Assembly: GCF_900103915.1 (NCBI RefSeq)
Contig: NZ_FNIG01000001.1
Coordinates: 458,000 to 521,999 of the forward strand
From: Tenuibacillus multivorans
GTDB taxonomy: Bacteria; Bacillota; Bacilli; Bacillales; Alkalibacillaceae
DNA: 64,000 nucleotides
Reading direction: 5' to 3'
Position 1 is the stretch's first letter. The number at the start of each line of letters is the position of its first letter. The notes under the pieces are model-generated. The model was not told the DNA's origin and did no database searches. It saw only the letters and a list, made by a program, of their open reading frames with translations. Made by a program: the position numbers and the translations under genes. Shown in pieces: positions 52,721 through 60,841 of this stretch.

Positions 52721-52952
52721 TTAATTTATTCAGTAGGTTTGTTGCTTGTTTTTTACGTTTTTGTGTTTCGTCATGTAAAACAGTCACTTGCTTGATGGAA
52801 TTGTCATTGTTCCAATTAATTTCTAGAACATCACCTTCTTTGATTTCATCGGGCAAAGTCTTCACATGGACAATCACTTCGTCACCCTCATTGTCTTGAG
52901 GCAACAAAACAGCATATTTATCATCTTCAATTCGGTCTAACGTGTAAATCAT
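52698..52952 (-). CDS. DUF3006 family protein
   Basis: 84 residues. MIYTLDRIEDDKYAVLL and the following VHVKTLPDEIKEGDVLEI form the small beta-barrel of DUF3006; the tail is lysine-rich. DUF3006 genes almost always sit next to metallo-beta-lactamase proteins of the ComEC type, as here. The start lies 6 bases after the neighbour's stop, so they form one operon. Function unknown. Confidence 0.85.
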   Translation of the reverse strand: MIYTLDRIEDDKYAVLLPQDNEGDEVIVHVKTLPDEIKEGDVLEINWNNDNSIKQVTVLHDETQKRKKQATNLLNKLKNKRQKG

Positions 52953-52957
52953 ATGAA

Positions 52958-54595
52958 TTACTCCACTGTAATTTGATTTTTCATATCTTCAAACCTTGCA
53001 TCACCGATACCCTTAACATTAATGATTTCTTCAATAGTATCAAATCCATCGTTCGCTTCACGATAGTCAATTATACGCTGAGCAATGGTTGGTCCAACAC
53101 CTGTAATAGCTTGTAAGGTTTCATAATCAGCTGTATTAATGTTGATTGGGTAACTTACTGAATGGTCTCCATCCTCAGACGGTGGTTCTTCGTTTTGTCC
53201 TTCATTGATTTGTGGATCCCATTTTGGAACATTAATATCGTATGAATAGCCATCTGTAGTAAATACAATATCACCTTGAACGGCTGTAGAATATAACTCC
53301 ACGTTTCTTGATTGAAGTTTTTCAACGACGTTTGAATGTGGGTGACCATACGAATTATCTTCCCCATACGAGAATACAGCATATTCAGGGTCAATTGATT
53401 CTATGAATGTATCACTAGAACTGGTGTTACTTCCATGGTGAGCAACTTTATATACATCTGTGTCTTGAAGATTACCTTCTTGAACCATATCTTGTTCGAC
53501 TTGTGATTCAGCATCCCCCGTAAACGTGAAGGTTGATTCCTTGTAAGTTAATTGGAAAGCAATTGATGAATTATTTAAGTCCTCATCAACATCTCCAACA
53601 TTGATAAACTCACCACTTAAATTATAATCGTCATTACTTATTAAAGAATCGCCTTCTTCTGGTACAACAAAATTAATGTTTTGTTGATCAATATATTCTA
53701 AGTAATCTAGGTATGTTTGAGACGTGTGTGATACACCGCTATCGTAGACAGTACCAATATCAAAGTTTTGTAAAACGTCAACCATACCGCCAATATGATC
53801 CGCATGTGCATGTGTCGCTACCACATGGTCTATCGTTGTGATACCAGCCTTTTTAAGGTAAGAAACAATCTTTTCGCCATGTGTTGACGTACTTGCATCA
53901 ACTAGAATTGTAGAACCATCTGGTGTAATGATTAATGAACTATCACCCTGACCAACATCTAAGAAATGAACTTCTAAATCACCTTGTTTAACCACATCCG
54001 GTTTGTCATCCGTCACTGAGCGATAAACAAAGGCTGAAAATTCACCCCGATTGAGCTCTTTATTCGGTTGATAAGTGTTGTCTGGATAACCAGCAGTGAT
54101 TTGAGCGGTATAAATTTTTTGGACATATTCATAGGTCCAATGATCTGATGGAACATCACTAAATGTAATAGTTGATGTTTCTTCTAAATTGAGTGTATCA
54201 GCTAACATTTTAGCCATTTGACCCCGTGTGACCGGATCATCAGGTCTAAAGGTACCGTCAGGAAAACCAGTAATCACATCTAATTCTGCCATTCCCTTAA
54301 TATATCCAAAAGCATAGTGATCTTGACTAACATCAGGAAAATCAGTAGATTGTAGTTCTCCATCTAACTCTAGTACTTTACCAAGCATAACAGCAGCTTG
54401 TGCTCGCGTTACTGTCGCATTATAACGAAACGTTCCATCAGGGAAACCACTAATAATGCCTTCATCTGATAGATAGTTAATCTCTTTACTAAATTGATAG
54501 TCTTCAGGGACATCCGGATAACTAGCAGCAGAAGCTGACGTAACCATGGATAGACTGACAACTACCATTATCAAAAATGATATCATTTTCTTCAT
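52958..54595 (-). CDS. SLH-anchored ComEC/Rec2-type metallo-beta-lactamase with helix-hairpin-helix
   Basis: 545 residues: signal peptide about 1-23; three SLH domains (about 25-195, with PDGTFRYNATVTRAQA and PDDPVTRGQ); a metallo-beta-lactamase domain (about 205-455) with ATHAHADHIGGM zinc ligands and FTGDAE; and a ComEA-like helix-hairpin-helix pair (about 480-545, ITGVGPTIAQRII). The DNA-binding tail and lactamase fold resemble ComEC, suggesting surface DNA cutting or uptake, or nutrient nucleic-acid degradation. It sits on the cell surface, unlike membrane ComEC. Start ATG 54595 has AGGAGGA ahead. 54596..54883 holds only its promoter area. Confidence 0.9.
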   Translation of the reverse strand: MKKMISFLIMVVVSLSMVTSASAASYPDVPEDYQFSKEINYLSDEGIISGFPDGTFRYNATVTRAQAAVMLGKVLELDGELQSTDFPDVSQDHYAFGYIKGMAELDVITGFPDGTFRPDDPVTRGQMAKMLADTLNLEETSTITFSDVPSDHWTYEYVQKIYTAQITAGYPDNTYQPNKELNRGEFSAFVYRSVTDDKPDVVKQGDLEVHFLDVGQGDSSLIITPDGSTILVDASTSTHGEKIVSYLKKAGITTIDHVVATHAHADHIGGMVDVLQNFDIGTVYDSGVSHTSQTYLDYLEYIDQQNINFVVPEEGDSLISNDDYNLSGEFINVGDVDEDLNNSSIAFQLTYKESTFTFTGDAESQVEQDMVQEGNLQDTDVYKVAHHGSNTSSSDTFIESIDPEYAVFSYGEDNSYGHPHSNVVEKLQSRNVELYSTAVQGDIVFTTDGYSYDINVPKWDPQINEGQNEEPPSEDGDHSVSYPININTADYETLQAITGVGPTIAQRIIDYREANDGFDTIEEIINVKGIGDARFEDMKNQITVE

Positions 54596-54883
54596 TTATA
54601 GTTCCTCCTCCTTTACAAAATATGTAATAATTATAACAGAAACTCAGGAGAATTGTAATAAACTAGACTAATATAAAACAGTTATATTTTCCCTTTTATT
54701 ATGGTAATATTTAACCGTAAAGCTAGATTTAAACGCTGAATCTATCAATGCAGTTATTATGATTAACGGAGAAGGTGGGTACGAAAGGGAATAGAAAAAT
54801 AATGGAATTATAAACCATGAAACACTGAAATTTCCCATTTATAAAAAAGATAGAAGTGTTCTAAAATTATTAAGTAGGTGTAC

Positions 54884-55030
54884 ATGGAGCATTTGTTGAA
54901 GGAAAATAAAATTTACTTTTCTGACCAAATAAAGTTAATCATTGATAATGCTCTAAATAAATATTCTTGTTACTCGGTATTTTTAGAAGAAAGGACTAAC
55001 TTTGTATACATCTTGATCTATAAAAACTAA
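54884..55030 (+). CDS. Short hypothetical protein
   Basis: 48 residues (starts MEHLLKENKIYFSDQIKLII) with TAGGTG ahead of ATG 54884. No family recognised; may be a fragment. Confidence 0.35.
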   Translation: MEHLLKENKIYFSDQIKLIIDNALNKYSCYSVFLEERTNFVYILIYKN

Positions 55031-55056
55031 AAAAAGTGAAGGATGGTGATAATAGC

Positions 55057-55356
55057 ATGAAACTTGAAGAATTATTTAGTACTTTATTACAAATTAATAG
55101 AGGAAATTCCGTAATTGAAACCGAAGAGGATTGGTTTATTGCTAAAGGAATATATCTCCGTAGGGCACCAGGCAATATTGTAGATGCCTTTTTGGCCTTT
55201 AAAGACGGAAAGGTGAAATGGAAATTTGTAAATAAAAGAATTAACTTTCTGTATGAACAAGAAAAAGGAAGGGGATGGACAAATCATAGAGATAATAGAG
55301 ATATTGGAGACCATAAAATTATTGAAGCTTTTTTAAATGGTGAGAAGATGTATTAA
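55057..55356 (+). CDS. Hypothetical protein, possibly start of a decayed gene
   Basis: 99 residues from ATG 55057 (GGATGGTG ahead). Strand-rich sequence with TEEDWFIAKGIYLRRAPGN. No family recognised. The next open stretches, 55360-55572 and 55573-55980, continue in exactly the same frame, separated only by single stop codons, so this may be the first part of a broken longer gene. Confidence 0.45.
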   Translation: MKLEELFSTLLQINRGNSVIETEEDWFIAKGIYLRRAPGNIVDAFLAFKDGKVKWKFVNKRINFLYEQEKGRGWTNHRDNRDIGDHKIIEAFLNGEKMY

Positions 55357-55359
55357 CAA

Positions 55360-55980
55360 TTGTTAGATTTATATAGTATTCATACTTCTGCTTTCAAAAA
55401 AGTGGATGGTCTTAATAGACTCCATTTTGGATATCCACCCCAAATACTATCGGAACCGAATAGAAAAGCAATATTATCTGCTACAAATGAAGATCATCTC
55501 ATAAATATTAGTAAAGCATATATTTTTATGTTGGCCACTTATTGCAGCTTGTTCTATTATAACTGTAAATAAACAAGCTCACTTTTTGGAAGAGTATATT
55601 ATTCCACAATTTCTTTTACAGTGGAGAAAGAAACAGCATATTATGATGGAATATGCTTCTTTGCTGTTAAATCTGGATACAATAATGAAAACTACGTTTT
55701 AAGAAAGAATAATGCATTTCCGGTACAAGAGAATAAAATTAAAGGTTTTTGCCGTTATTTAAATCGGAAGTTTACACTAACAAAATCTATTCCGATACAA
55801 CAATTTATGATTGAATCTTTCTCCAAAGTAGCAGTTGTACCAAGTGGCTGGACGTTGATGCATGGGGTTCCTATCGTAGATGAAAGAGTCATTAATGGTT
55901 ATGAAATAACATTATTAGATCAGTTGGAAATTGATTTAAATACCCTTGAACATGAGTTTGATTATGTTTTAGAACCATAA
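55360..55980 (+). pseudogene. Same-frame open stretches split by a stop, probable gene remnant
   Basis: Two stretches in one frame separated by TAA at 55570-55572. The first has LNRLHFGYPPQILSEPNRKA; the second, with TAYYDGICFFAVKSGYNNEN and ends in an acidic tail, has no ribosome site. Neither is recognised. A decayed gene is more likely than two separate small genes. Confidence 0.35.
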
Positions 55981-56180
55981 TAAATGAAATTAGATTCTGT
56001 TACAAACAAAGAAGGATGAAGTAATTTTAAATAAGTCAATGTACAGTAATCATTGATGACGCAAATTATAATATGACTGTTATAACAGCAGTTGCTTCTG
56101 ATGGAACAAAAAATTATACAAGTGGTCTGCAATATTGTAATTGATGGCATAAAAAAGCATTATCTTTAAGGGGGATTTAT

Positions 56181-56939
56181 GTGTTTGAGTGGATGAGAAA
56201 TCATAGGAAATTGAGCATAGGTGTCATCACACTTTTCCTATTGTTTTTTATAATAATAATGCCTTTTGTACTTAACTGGATATATTATTTGAGAGCACCT
56301 TCTGATTTTTATGACGTAGGGTATAAAATATCATCTATACTTGGCTACTATGGTGCTGTATTGACATTCATAGGTACAGTAAGTTTAGGTATTATAACGG
56401 TATATCAAAATTATGTGTCACACCAAAAAACAAATGAAATAAATAAATTAACTCTTGAATTACAAAAAAAGAGTATGGCAATGGCAGAGCAGAGATATGA
56501 AAAGGAAAAGCTAAATGAAGTCAAGAAAAACACTCCAAAATTTGAAATAAAAAATAAAAGCAGCAATGGACATTATATGAATTTGCAGGCAGAATTAAAA
56601 AATGTATCAAATATTATTGTATCTGGGATAAAATCAGTTTCGCTAGATGTATATGATAATACTAGTGCTATTGTAACTACTTCACATGAAGTCAGAAGCA
56701 AGGAATCTTCACTTTCACCAGGTGATAAGGCAATTATAGAATTTCATAATGATGAACTTAGATCTAAAAAAGTTGAATCCGGAAGAAAAATAAATGAAAG
56801 CTTATTAGATTTAACGATAATATGGAGTTTTCAGTGTGAGGATCAATTTGGCAATACACTCTATTTCAAGGCTGAGTTTCATATTGAGGATAGTAAAAAA
56901 TTTGTTGATGGTCCTTGGGAAGTGCAAAAAGTTGGTTAA
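56181..56939 (+). CDS. Membrane protein with coiled coil, unknown function
   Basis: 252 residues from GTG 56181 (AAGGGGG ahead). Two membrane helices (about 12-34 and 52-76), a charged coiled coil (about 85-120, KTNEINKLTLELQKKSMAMA) and a soluble beta-rich domain to the end. No family recognised. Helix-helix-coil-domain proteins of this size occur among abortive-infection and mobile-element cargo genes, which is only a hint. 55981..56180 holds nothing clear. Confidence 0.55.
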   Translation: MFEWMRNHRKLSIGVITLFLLFFIIIMPFVLNWIYYLRAPSDFYDVGYKISSILGYYGAVLTFIGTVSLGIITVYQNYVSHQKTNEINKLTLELQKKSMAMAEQRYEKEKLNEVKKNTPKFEIKNKSSNGHYMNLQAELKNVSNIIVSGIKSVSLDVYDNTSAIVTTSHEVRSKESSLSPGDKAIIEFHNDELRSKKVESGRKINESLLDLTIIWSFQCEDQFGNTLYFKAEFHIEDSKKFVDGPWEVQKVG

Positions 56940-57093
56940 TATTTAGATTACAAGGAAGACATATATAAGTGCCTATACTTTGAGATTTTCAAAATGTACA
57001 GAGAACAAGTTACCAAGAAATATAGAATATATAAAAGTCAATCTCATATTTCACATGATTTAGGACTGTCGAATATATACGGCATTATATTTT

Positions 57094-57125
57094 GAGCTAT
57101 CACTAATTAGTGATAGCTCTATTTT
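57094..57125 (+). terminator. Terminator before the recombinase cluster
   Basis: GAGCTATCACTAATTAGTGATAGCTC (57094-57119, a perfect 26-bp palindrome) is followed by TATTTTTATT. Confidence 0.92.
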
Positions 57126-57213
57126 TATTATACAAATAAATATTTATGGTTTAAAAAAGGAAAAAAAGTTAACAATGCTACTAACACTAAAATTTCAGAA
57201 ATGAGGTAATTAG

Positions 57214-58107
57214 TTTGGGGTAAAGAGGAAATTTTGGGAAAGCACCTATGAAAAAATACCTAAGGAGAATCGGTTAATTTTAAATGAATATCTATTAAGC
57301 TTAAAACTAGCGAATAAAGCTGAATCTACAATCAAAAAGTACCGATCAGTCTTAGAGTGTTTTTTAAGTGGATGTCCAGTACCAATAGATACGTTAACTT
57401 CTGATGATATATTGAATTGGCTGAATACATGTTCTAAGGGAAAGAAACCTAGAACAATGGACTTGTATTTATCTACATTATCCTCGTTCTTTCATTTCTG
57501 TTTGGCCGAAGATTATGTCGACAATGTTATTATTAAAAATCGGTGGCGACCGAAAATTCCTCACGCATTACCTAAATACCTTAATGAACAAGAATATGCA
57601 CGTGTGTTATTGGAATCGGAGAAACTACCTCTACGTGATCGAGCCCTAGTTATGTTTTTATTCTCGTCAGGATGCCGAAAGTCAGAAGTATCAAATTTAA
57701 ACATCCAAGATGTCGATTTGGAGCAAAGAACAGCAAAGGTAATGGGAAAAAACAATAAGATACGCCATGTTCATTTTTCAGAAGAAAGTGCCATCGTCTT
57801 AAAAGATTATTTACAAACACGGAAAGGGGAGGCAACCGATCCACTGTTTATGAACAAGTTTGGTAAAAGCCTAAAATCCTCAGGCATCTATAATATAACG
57901 ACAAAATTAGGGAAAATGGCTGAACTCAGTCAATCTTTACATCCGCATATTTGTCGTCATACCTTTGCAACCAATATGTTAGCCAGGGGAGCTGAACTTG
58001 AATTTATTGCCGATGAGATGGGGCATGCCGACTTAAATACCACCCGAGTTTATGCCCGGATACCCACAGAAGATATGAAGATGGTTTATCAAAATATAAT
58101 GGGGTAG
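57214..58107 (+). CDS. Tyrosine recombinase A1 (start unclear)
   Basis: 297 codons of open frame. The C-terminal catalytic domain has all residues: Arg in SSGCRKSEVSNL, Lys in MGKNNKIRHVHF, HxxR in HPHICRHTFAT, His in MGHADLN and Tyr in RVYARIP. The N-terminal core-binding domain aligns with A2 from WEST/WELT and NEYLLSLKLAN onward, so the true protein begins near 57214, but no ATG, GTG or TTG is in frame there. A TTG two bases later with GAGGT ahead is one base out of frame at a GGGG run; one extra G would restore it. Either a non-standard start or a frameshift, which might be phase variable. Confidence 0.82.
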   Translation, partial: FGVKRKFWESTYEKIPKENRLILNEYLLSLKLANKAESTIKKYRSVLECFLSGCPVPIDTLTSDDILNWLNTCSKGKKPRTMDLYLSTLSSFFHFCLAEDYVDNVIIKNRWRPKIPHALPKYLNEQEYARVLLESEKLPLRDRALVMFLFSSGCRKSEVSNLNIQDVDLEQRTAKVMGKNNKIRHVHFSEESAIVLKDYLQTRKGEATDPLFMNKFGKSLKSSGIYNITTKLGKMAELSQSLHPHICRHTFATNMLARGAELEFIADEMGHADLNTTRVYARIPTEDMKMVYQNIMG

Positions 58108-58947
58108 ATGTCAATGACAAATCAAACAATCATACAGAGGTTTTTGGATGATCATCATGCTCGTTTTAGTCGTGAAACGAGTCGGAGCTATCAATTATCC
58201 CTAAAACAATTCTTTGCAAATTGCTCAAAGGATTATGATGCGGTCAAAGCATCTGATATTCGATCTTGGCTCGCTTCGATGGAGGAACAAGGATTAAAAC
58301 CGAGAACCATTCATACGAAACTAGTTGGTCTAAAATCCTTCTATCAGTACTGCAAGGAAGAAAATCGATTAAAAAAAGATCCCACTATGACGGTCCATAC
58401 ACCTAAAAAAGACGATGTTCTTCCCTATTATTTGAGTAGACGACAGGTTGCGCTCCTACAAGAGTTAACAAAGAAGAATGTGAGAGACCGGGCAATTGTT
58501 GAAGCCTTATATGCCACGGGAGTCCGAATCAGTGAACTATTGAATATTAGGTTAGATGATGTGAAGTGGGAAACGAGACAAATATGGATTCGAAAGGGAA
58601 AAGGAAATAAAGAACGTTTTGTGTTGTTTACCCATGACTGCGCGGAGCGCCTAAAAACCTATCTACACCATCGCCAAGATGAGAGTATTTATTTATTCAC
58701 TAATGGACGAGGTGGGTCGTTAAGTTCGGTGACCACTGAACGTCGTTTTCAAGAATTTGCAAAAGAATTGGGATTTAAAGTCACGCCCCACACGATGCGC
58801 CATACCTTTGCAGCCCATTTAGCTGAAAAACAAATGCCTCAAAGTTACATTCAAGAATTACTTGGTCATGTCAATATCAATAGCACACGAATTTATACAA
58901 GACTCATGGAACATGCGCGAAAAAAACAATATGATCGCTATCAATAA
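58108..58947 (+). CDS. Tyrosine recombinase B1
   Basis: 279 residues, starting directly after the A1 stop (ATG 58108, alternative 58114). XerC/D-like layout with core-binding domain (about 5-90) and catalytic domain (about 110-275). Active-site set complete: ATGVRISELL, KGKGNKERFV, TPHTMRHTFAAHL, LLGHVNINSTRIYTRL. It is closer to B2 than to A1/A2. The A1-B1 coupling suggests the two proteins act together, for example on the two arms of one site. Confidence 0.93.
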   Translation: MSMTNQTIIQRFLDDHHARFSRETSRSYQLSLKQFFANCSKDYDAVKASDIRSWLASMEEQGLKPRTIHTKLVGLKSFYQYCKEENRLKKDPTMTVHTPKKDDVLPYYLSRRQVALLQELTKKNVRDRAIVEALYATGVRISELLNIRLDDVKWETRQIWIRKGKGNKERFVLFTHDCAERLKTYLHHRQDESIYLFTNGRGGSLSSVTTERRFQEFAKELGFKVTPHTMRHTFAAHLAEKQMPQSYIQELLGHVNINSTRIYTRLMEHARKKQYDRYQ

Positions 58948-58963
58948 AAAGGAGATGAAATGA

Positions 58964-59845
58964 TTGGAGAAGTATTGGGAACTGACTCAGGCATTACCAA
59001 ATGCATTCAACCAAGAGGTGATCCAAGATTTTTTGCTCAGTCTCAAATTAGCGAATTGTAGTAAGCATACTATACTATATTACCGAAGATTTTTAGAACG
59101 TTTCTTTAGTGTACAAGAAGAATCCTTTACTCAACTACAACCCGAGCCCATCTTAAAATGGTTCACAACACATGTTAGCCATTTAAAAGAATCAAGTTAT
59201 AGACATAAATTGGACATTCTATCTTCATTTTATAATTTCTGTATTCAAGAAGAATATCTTGAACAATCCCCCATTAAAAGACGATGGTTTCCCCGTTTAC
59301 CTAAATCCATACCTAAATATTTAGATAAAGAAGATATTGCTAGAATTCGTCAAGAAAGTGAGAATACACTAAGAAATCAAGTGCTAGTGGAATTCTTCCT
59401 CACCACTGGCTGCCGAGTTCGAGAAGTCCATGAACTAAACCGAGAGGATGTAGATTTGGAAAGTCGTACAGCCTGTGTTAGGGGAAAAGGGAGAAAGATT
59501 CGTTACGTTCATTTTACAGCTAAGTGTGCCTTACTCCTGGGAAGGTATATGGATACTTGTCCTAAACAGTCACCTGCCTTATTTGTGACCTTAAAGAAAG
59601 GCAATCGGTTAAGTATTCGTGGGATTCAAGAAACCATTTATAAAATAGGTAAAAAAGCTGGCTTGTCAACAAAACTGTACCCCCACCGTTTTCGCCATAC
59701 ATTCGCAACTGAACTCTTAAGCAAAGGAGCTGAGCTATCATTTATTGGAGATGAATTAGGGCATGCTGATATCGGAACCACACAGATTTATGCCAGACTC
59801 CCACAACGGGAGATTGTTGCTCTTTACCGGAAATTTATGGGATAA
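58964..59845 (+). CDS. Tyrosine recombinase A2
   Basis: 293 residues from TTG 58964 (AAAGGAGATGAAATGA ahead). Starts MEKYWELTQALPNAFNQEV; active-site set complete: TTGCRVREVH, RGKGRKIRYVHF, YPHRFRHTFATELL, ELGHADIGTTQIYARL. It resembles A1 along its whole length (SLKLANCSKHT / SLKLANKAEST). Sixteen bases after B1. Confidence 0.93.
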   Translation: MEKYWELTQALPNAFNQEVIQDFLLSLKLANCSKHTILYYRRFLERFFSVQEESFTQLQPEPILKWFTTHVSHLKESSYRHKLDILSSFYNFCIQEEYLEQSPIKRRWFPRLPKSIPKYLDKEDIARIRQESENTLRNQVLVEFFLTTGCRVREVHELNREDVDLESRTACVRGKGRKIRYVHFTAKCALLLGRYMDTCPKQSPALFVTLKKGNRLSIRGIQETIYKIGKKAGLSTKLYPHRFRHTFATELLSKGAELSFIGDELGHADIGTTQIYARLPQREIVALYRKFMG

Positions 59846-59859
59846 ATAAGAGGTGAGTT

Positions 59860-60699
59860 ATGAAAGCAATAAACGAAATCGTTCAGAGATTTATAGATGA
59901 GTATCGTAACCGATTAGCTCTAACGACAATTGAATATTATGAAATCGCAATCAGACAATTTCTCTCTTATAGTGACAAGGCGTTTGATAAAATAAAAACA
60001 CGAGATATTCGAAACTGGATGCAATATTTAGAGAGTCGAGCATATAAAATAAGCTCGATTAAATTTAAGTTGTCTGCGTTGCGTTTGTTTTACCAATACT
60101 GCTATGAAGAAAAACATGTGTCGAGTAATCCCATTTCGTTACTCAATTTACCCCAAAGAGAAGATCAACTTCCTCACTATTTAGAGTATGATCAATTGAC
60201 CCAATTAAGGCAACATGTAGAGGGAAACCTGAAACAACGTGCTGTAATAGAGGTGTTGTATGCAACTGGGATTCGCCTTCGAGAGTTAACCGCCATGAAA
60301 AAAGACGATATTCTTTGGTCGGAGCGCATGATACGAATCCCTAAAGGGAAAGGTATGAAAGAGCGAATGGTTTTATTTACTCGTACCTGTGCCGAACATT
60401 TAAAGGCTTACTTACAAAGCCGACATGATGAGCTACCGTTTGTTTTTTTAGGGTTACATAACAAAGGGGGAATTTCGCCTCGAGGCATTCAATATTGGTT
60501 TGAAGAGTATCGTAATACCTTAGAGATTTATATGACGCCTCACACGTTAAGGCATACGTTTGCCTCACACTTAGCCATGAAAGGCATGCCTTTATCAGGG
60601 ATTCAGGCATTATTAGGTCATGACAGGCCACATAATGTCAAGGTTTATACACGGTTATACCGTCACGCTCAGAAACAGATGTATGATGACTGGATGTGA
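59860..60699 (+). CDS. Tyrosine recombinase B2
   Basis: 279 residues from ATG 59860 (AAGAGGTGAG ahead). Active-site set complete: ATGIRLRELT, KGKGMKERMVLF, TPHTLRHTFASHL, LLGHDRPHNVKVYTRL. Same length as B1, to which it is the nearest relative here. It ends 118 bases before the headless S-layer cassette. The A-B-A'-B' order points to duplication of a gene pair. Confidence 0.93.
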   Translation: MKAINEIVQRFIDEYRNRLALTTIEYYEIAIRQFLSYSDKAFDKIKTRDIRNWMQYLESRAYKISSIKFKLSALRLFYQYCYEEKHVSSNPISLLNLPQREDQLPHYLEYDQLTQLRQHVEGNLKQRAVIEVLYATGIRLRELTAMKKDDILWSERMIRIPKGKGMKERMVLFTRTCAEHLKAYLQSRHDELPFVFLGLHNKGGISPRGIQYWFEEYRNTLEIYMTPHTLRHTFASHLAMKGMPLSGIQALLGHDRPHNVKVYTRLYRHAQKQMYDDWM

Positions 60700-60729
60700 T
60701 GGGAAATTAATTTATTGCGCGATAGACTC

Positions 60730-60841
60730 AATAACCTTAATAGTTAAAATTGATAGAAGTGCTTCAAACCATTGATATGATTGGGTTTTAAGCATTTTTT
60801 AGTGTTTATAAATATAAACGGAAAGTGCGAATAACCTTAAA
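60730..60841. promoter_or_regulatory. Candidate recombination site at the head of the silent cassette
   Basis: Contains AATAACCTTAA twice, exactly 100 bp apart (60730-60740, 60830-60840). Next to the second lies a palindrome GTTTATA-AA-TATAAAC (60804-60819). The 19-base stretch 60823-60841 (AAGTGCGAATAACCTTAAA) is identical to 44869-44887 in the expressed S-layer gene. A site of this build next to four tyrosine recombinases is a plausible crossover site; not demonstrated. Confidence 0.5.

Noticed and set aside
57214..60699. Chromosomal dimer resolution genes xerC/xerD
   Set aside because: Four adjacent genes with pairwise duplication in an accessory region do not fit the housekeeping pair, which is normally unlinked and single copy.
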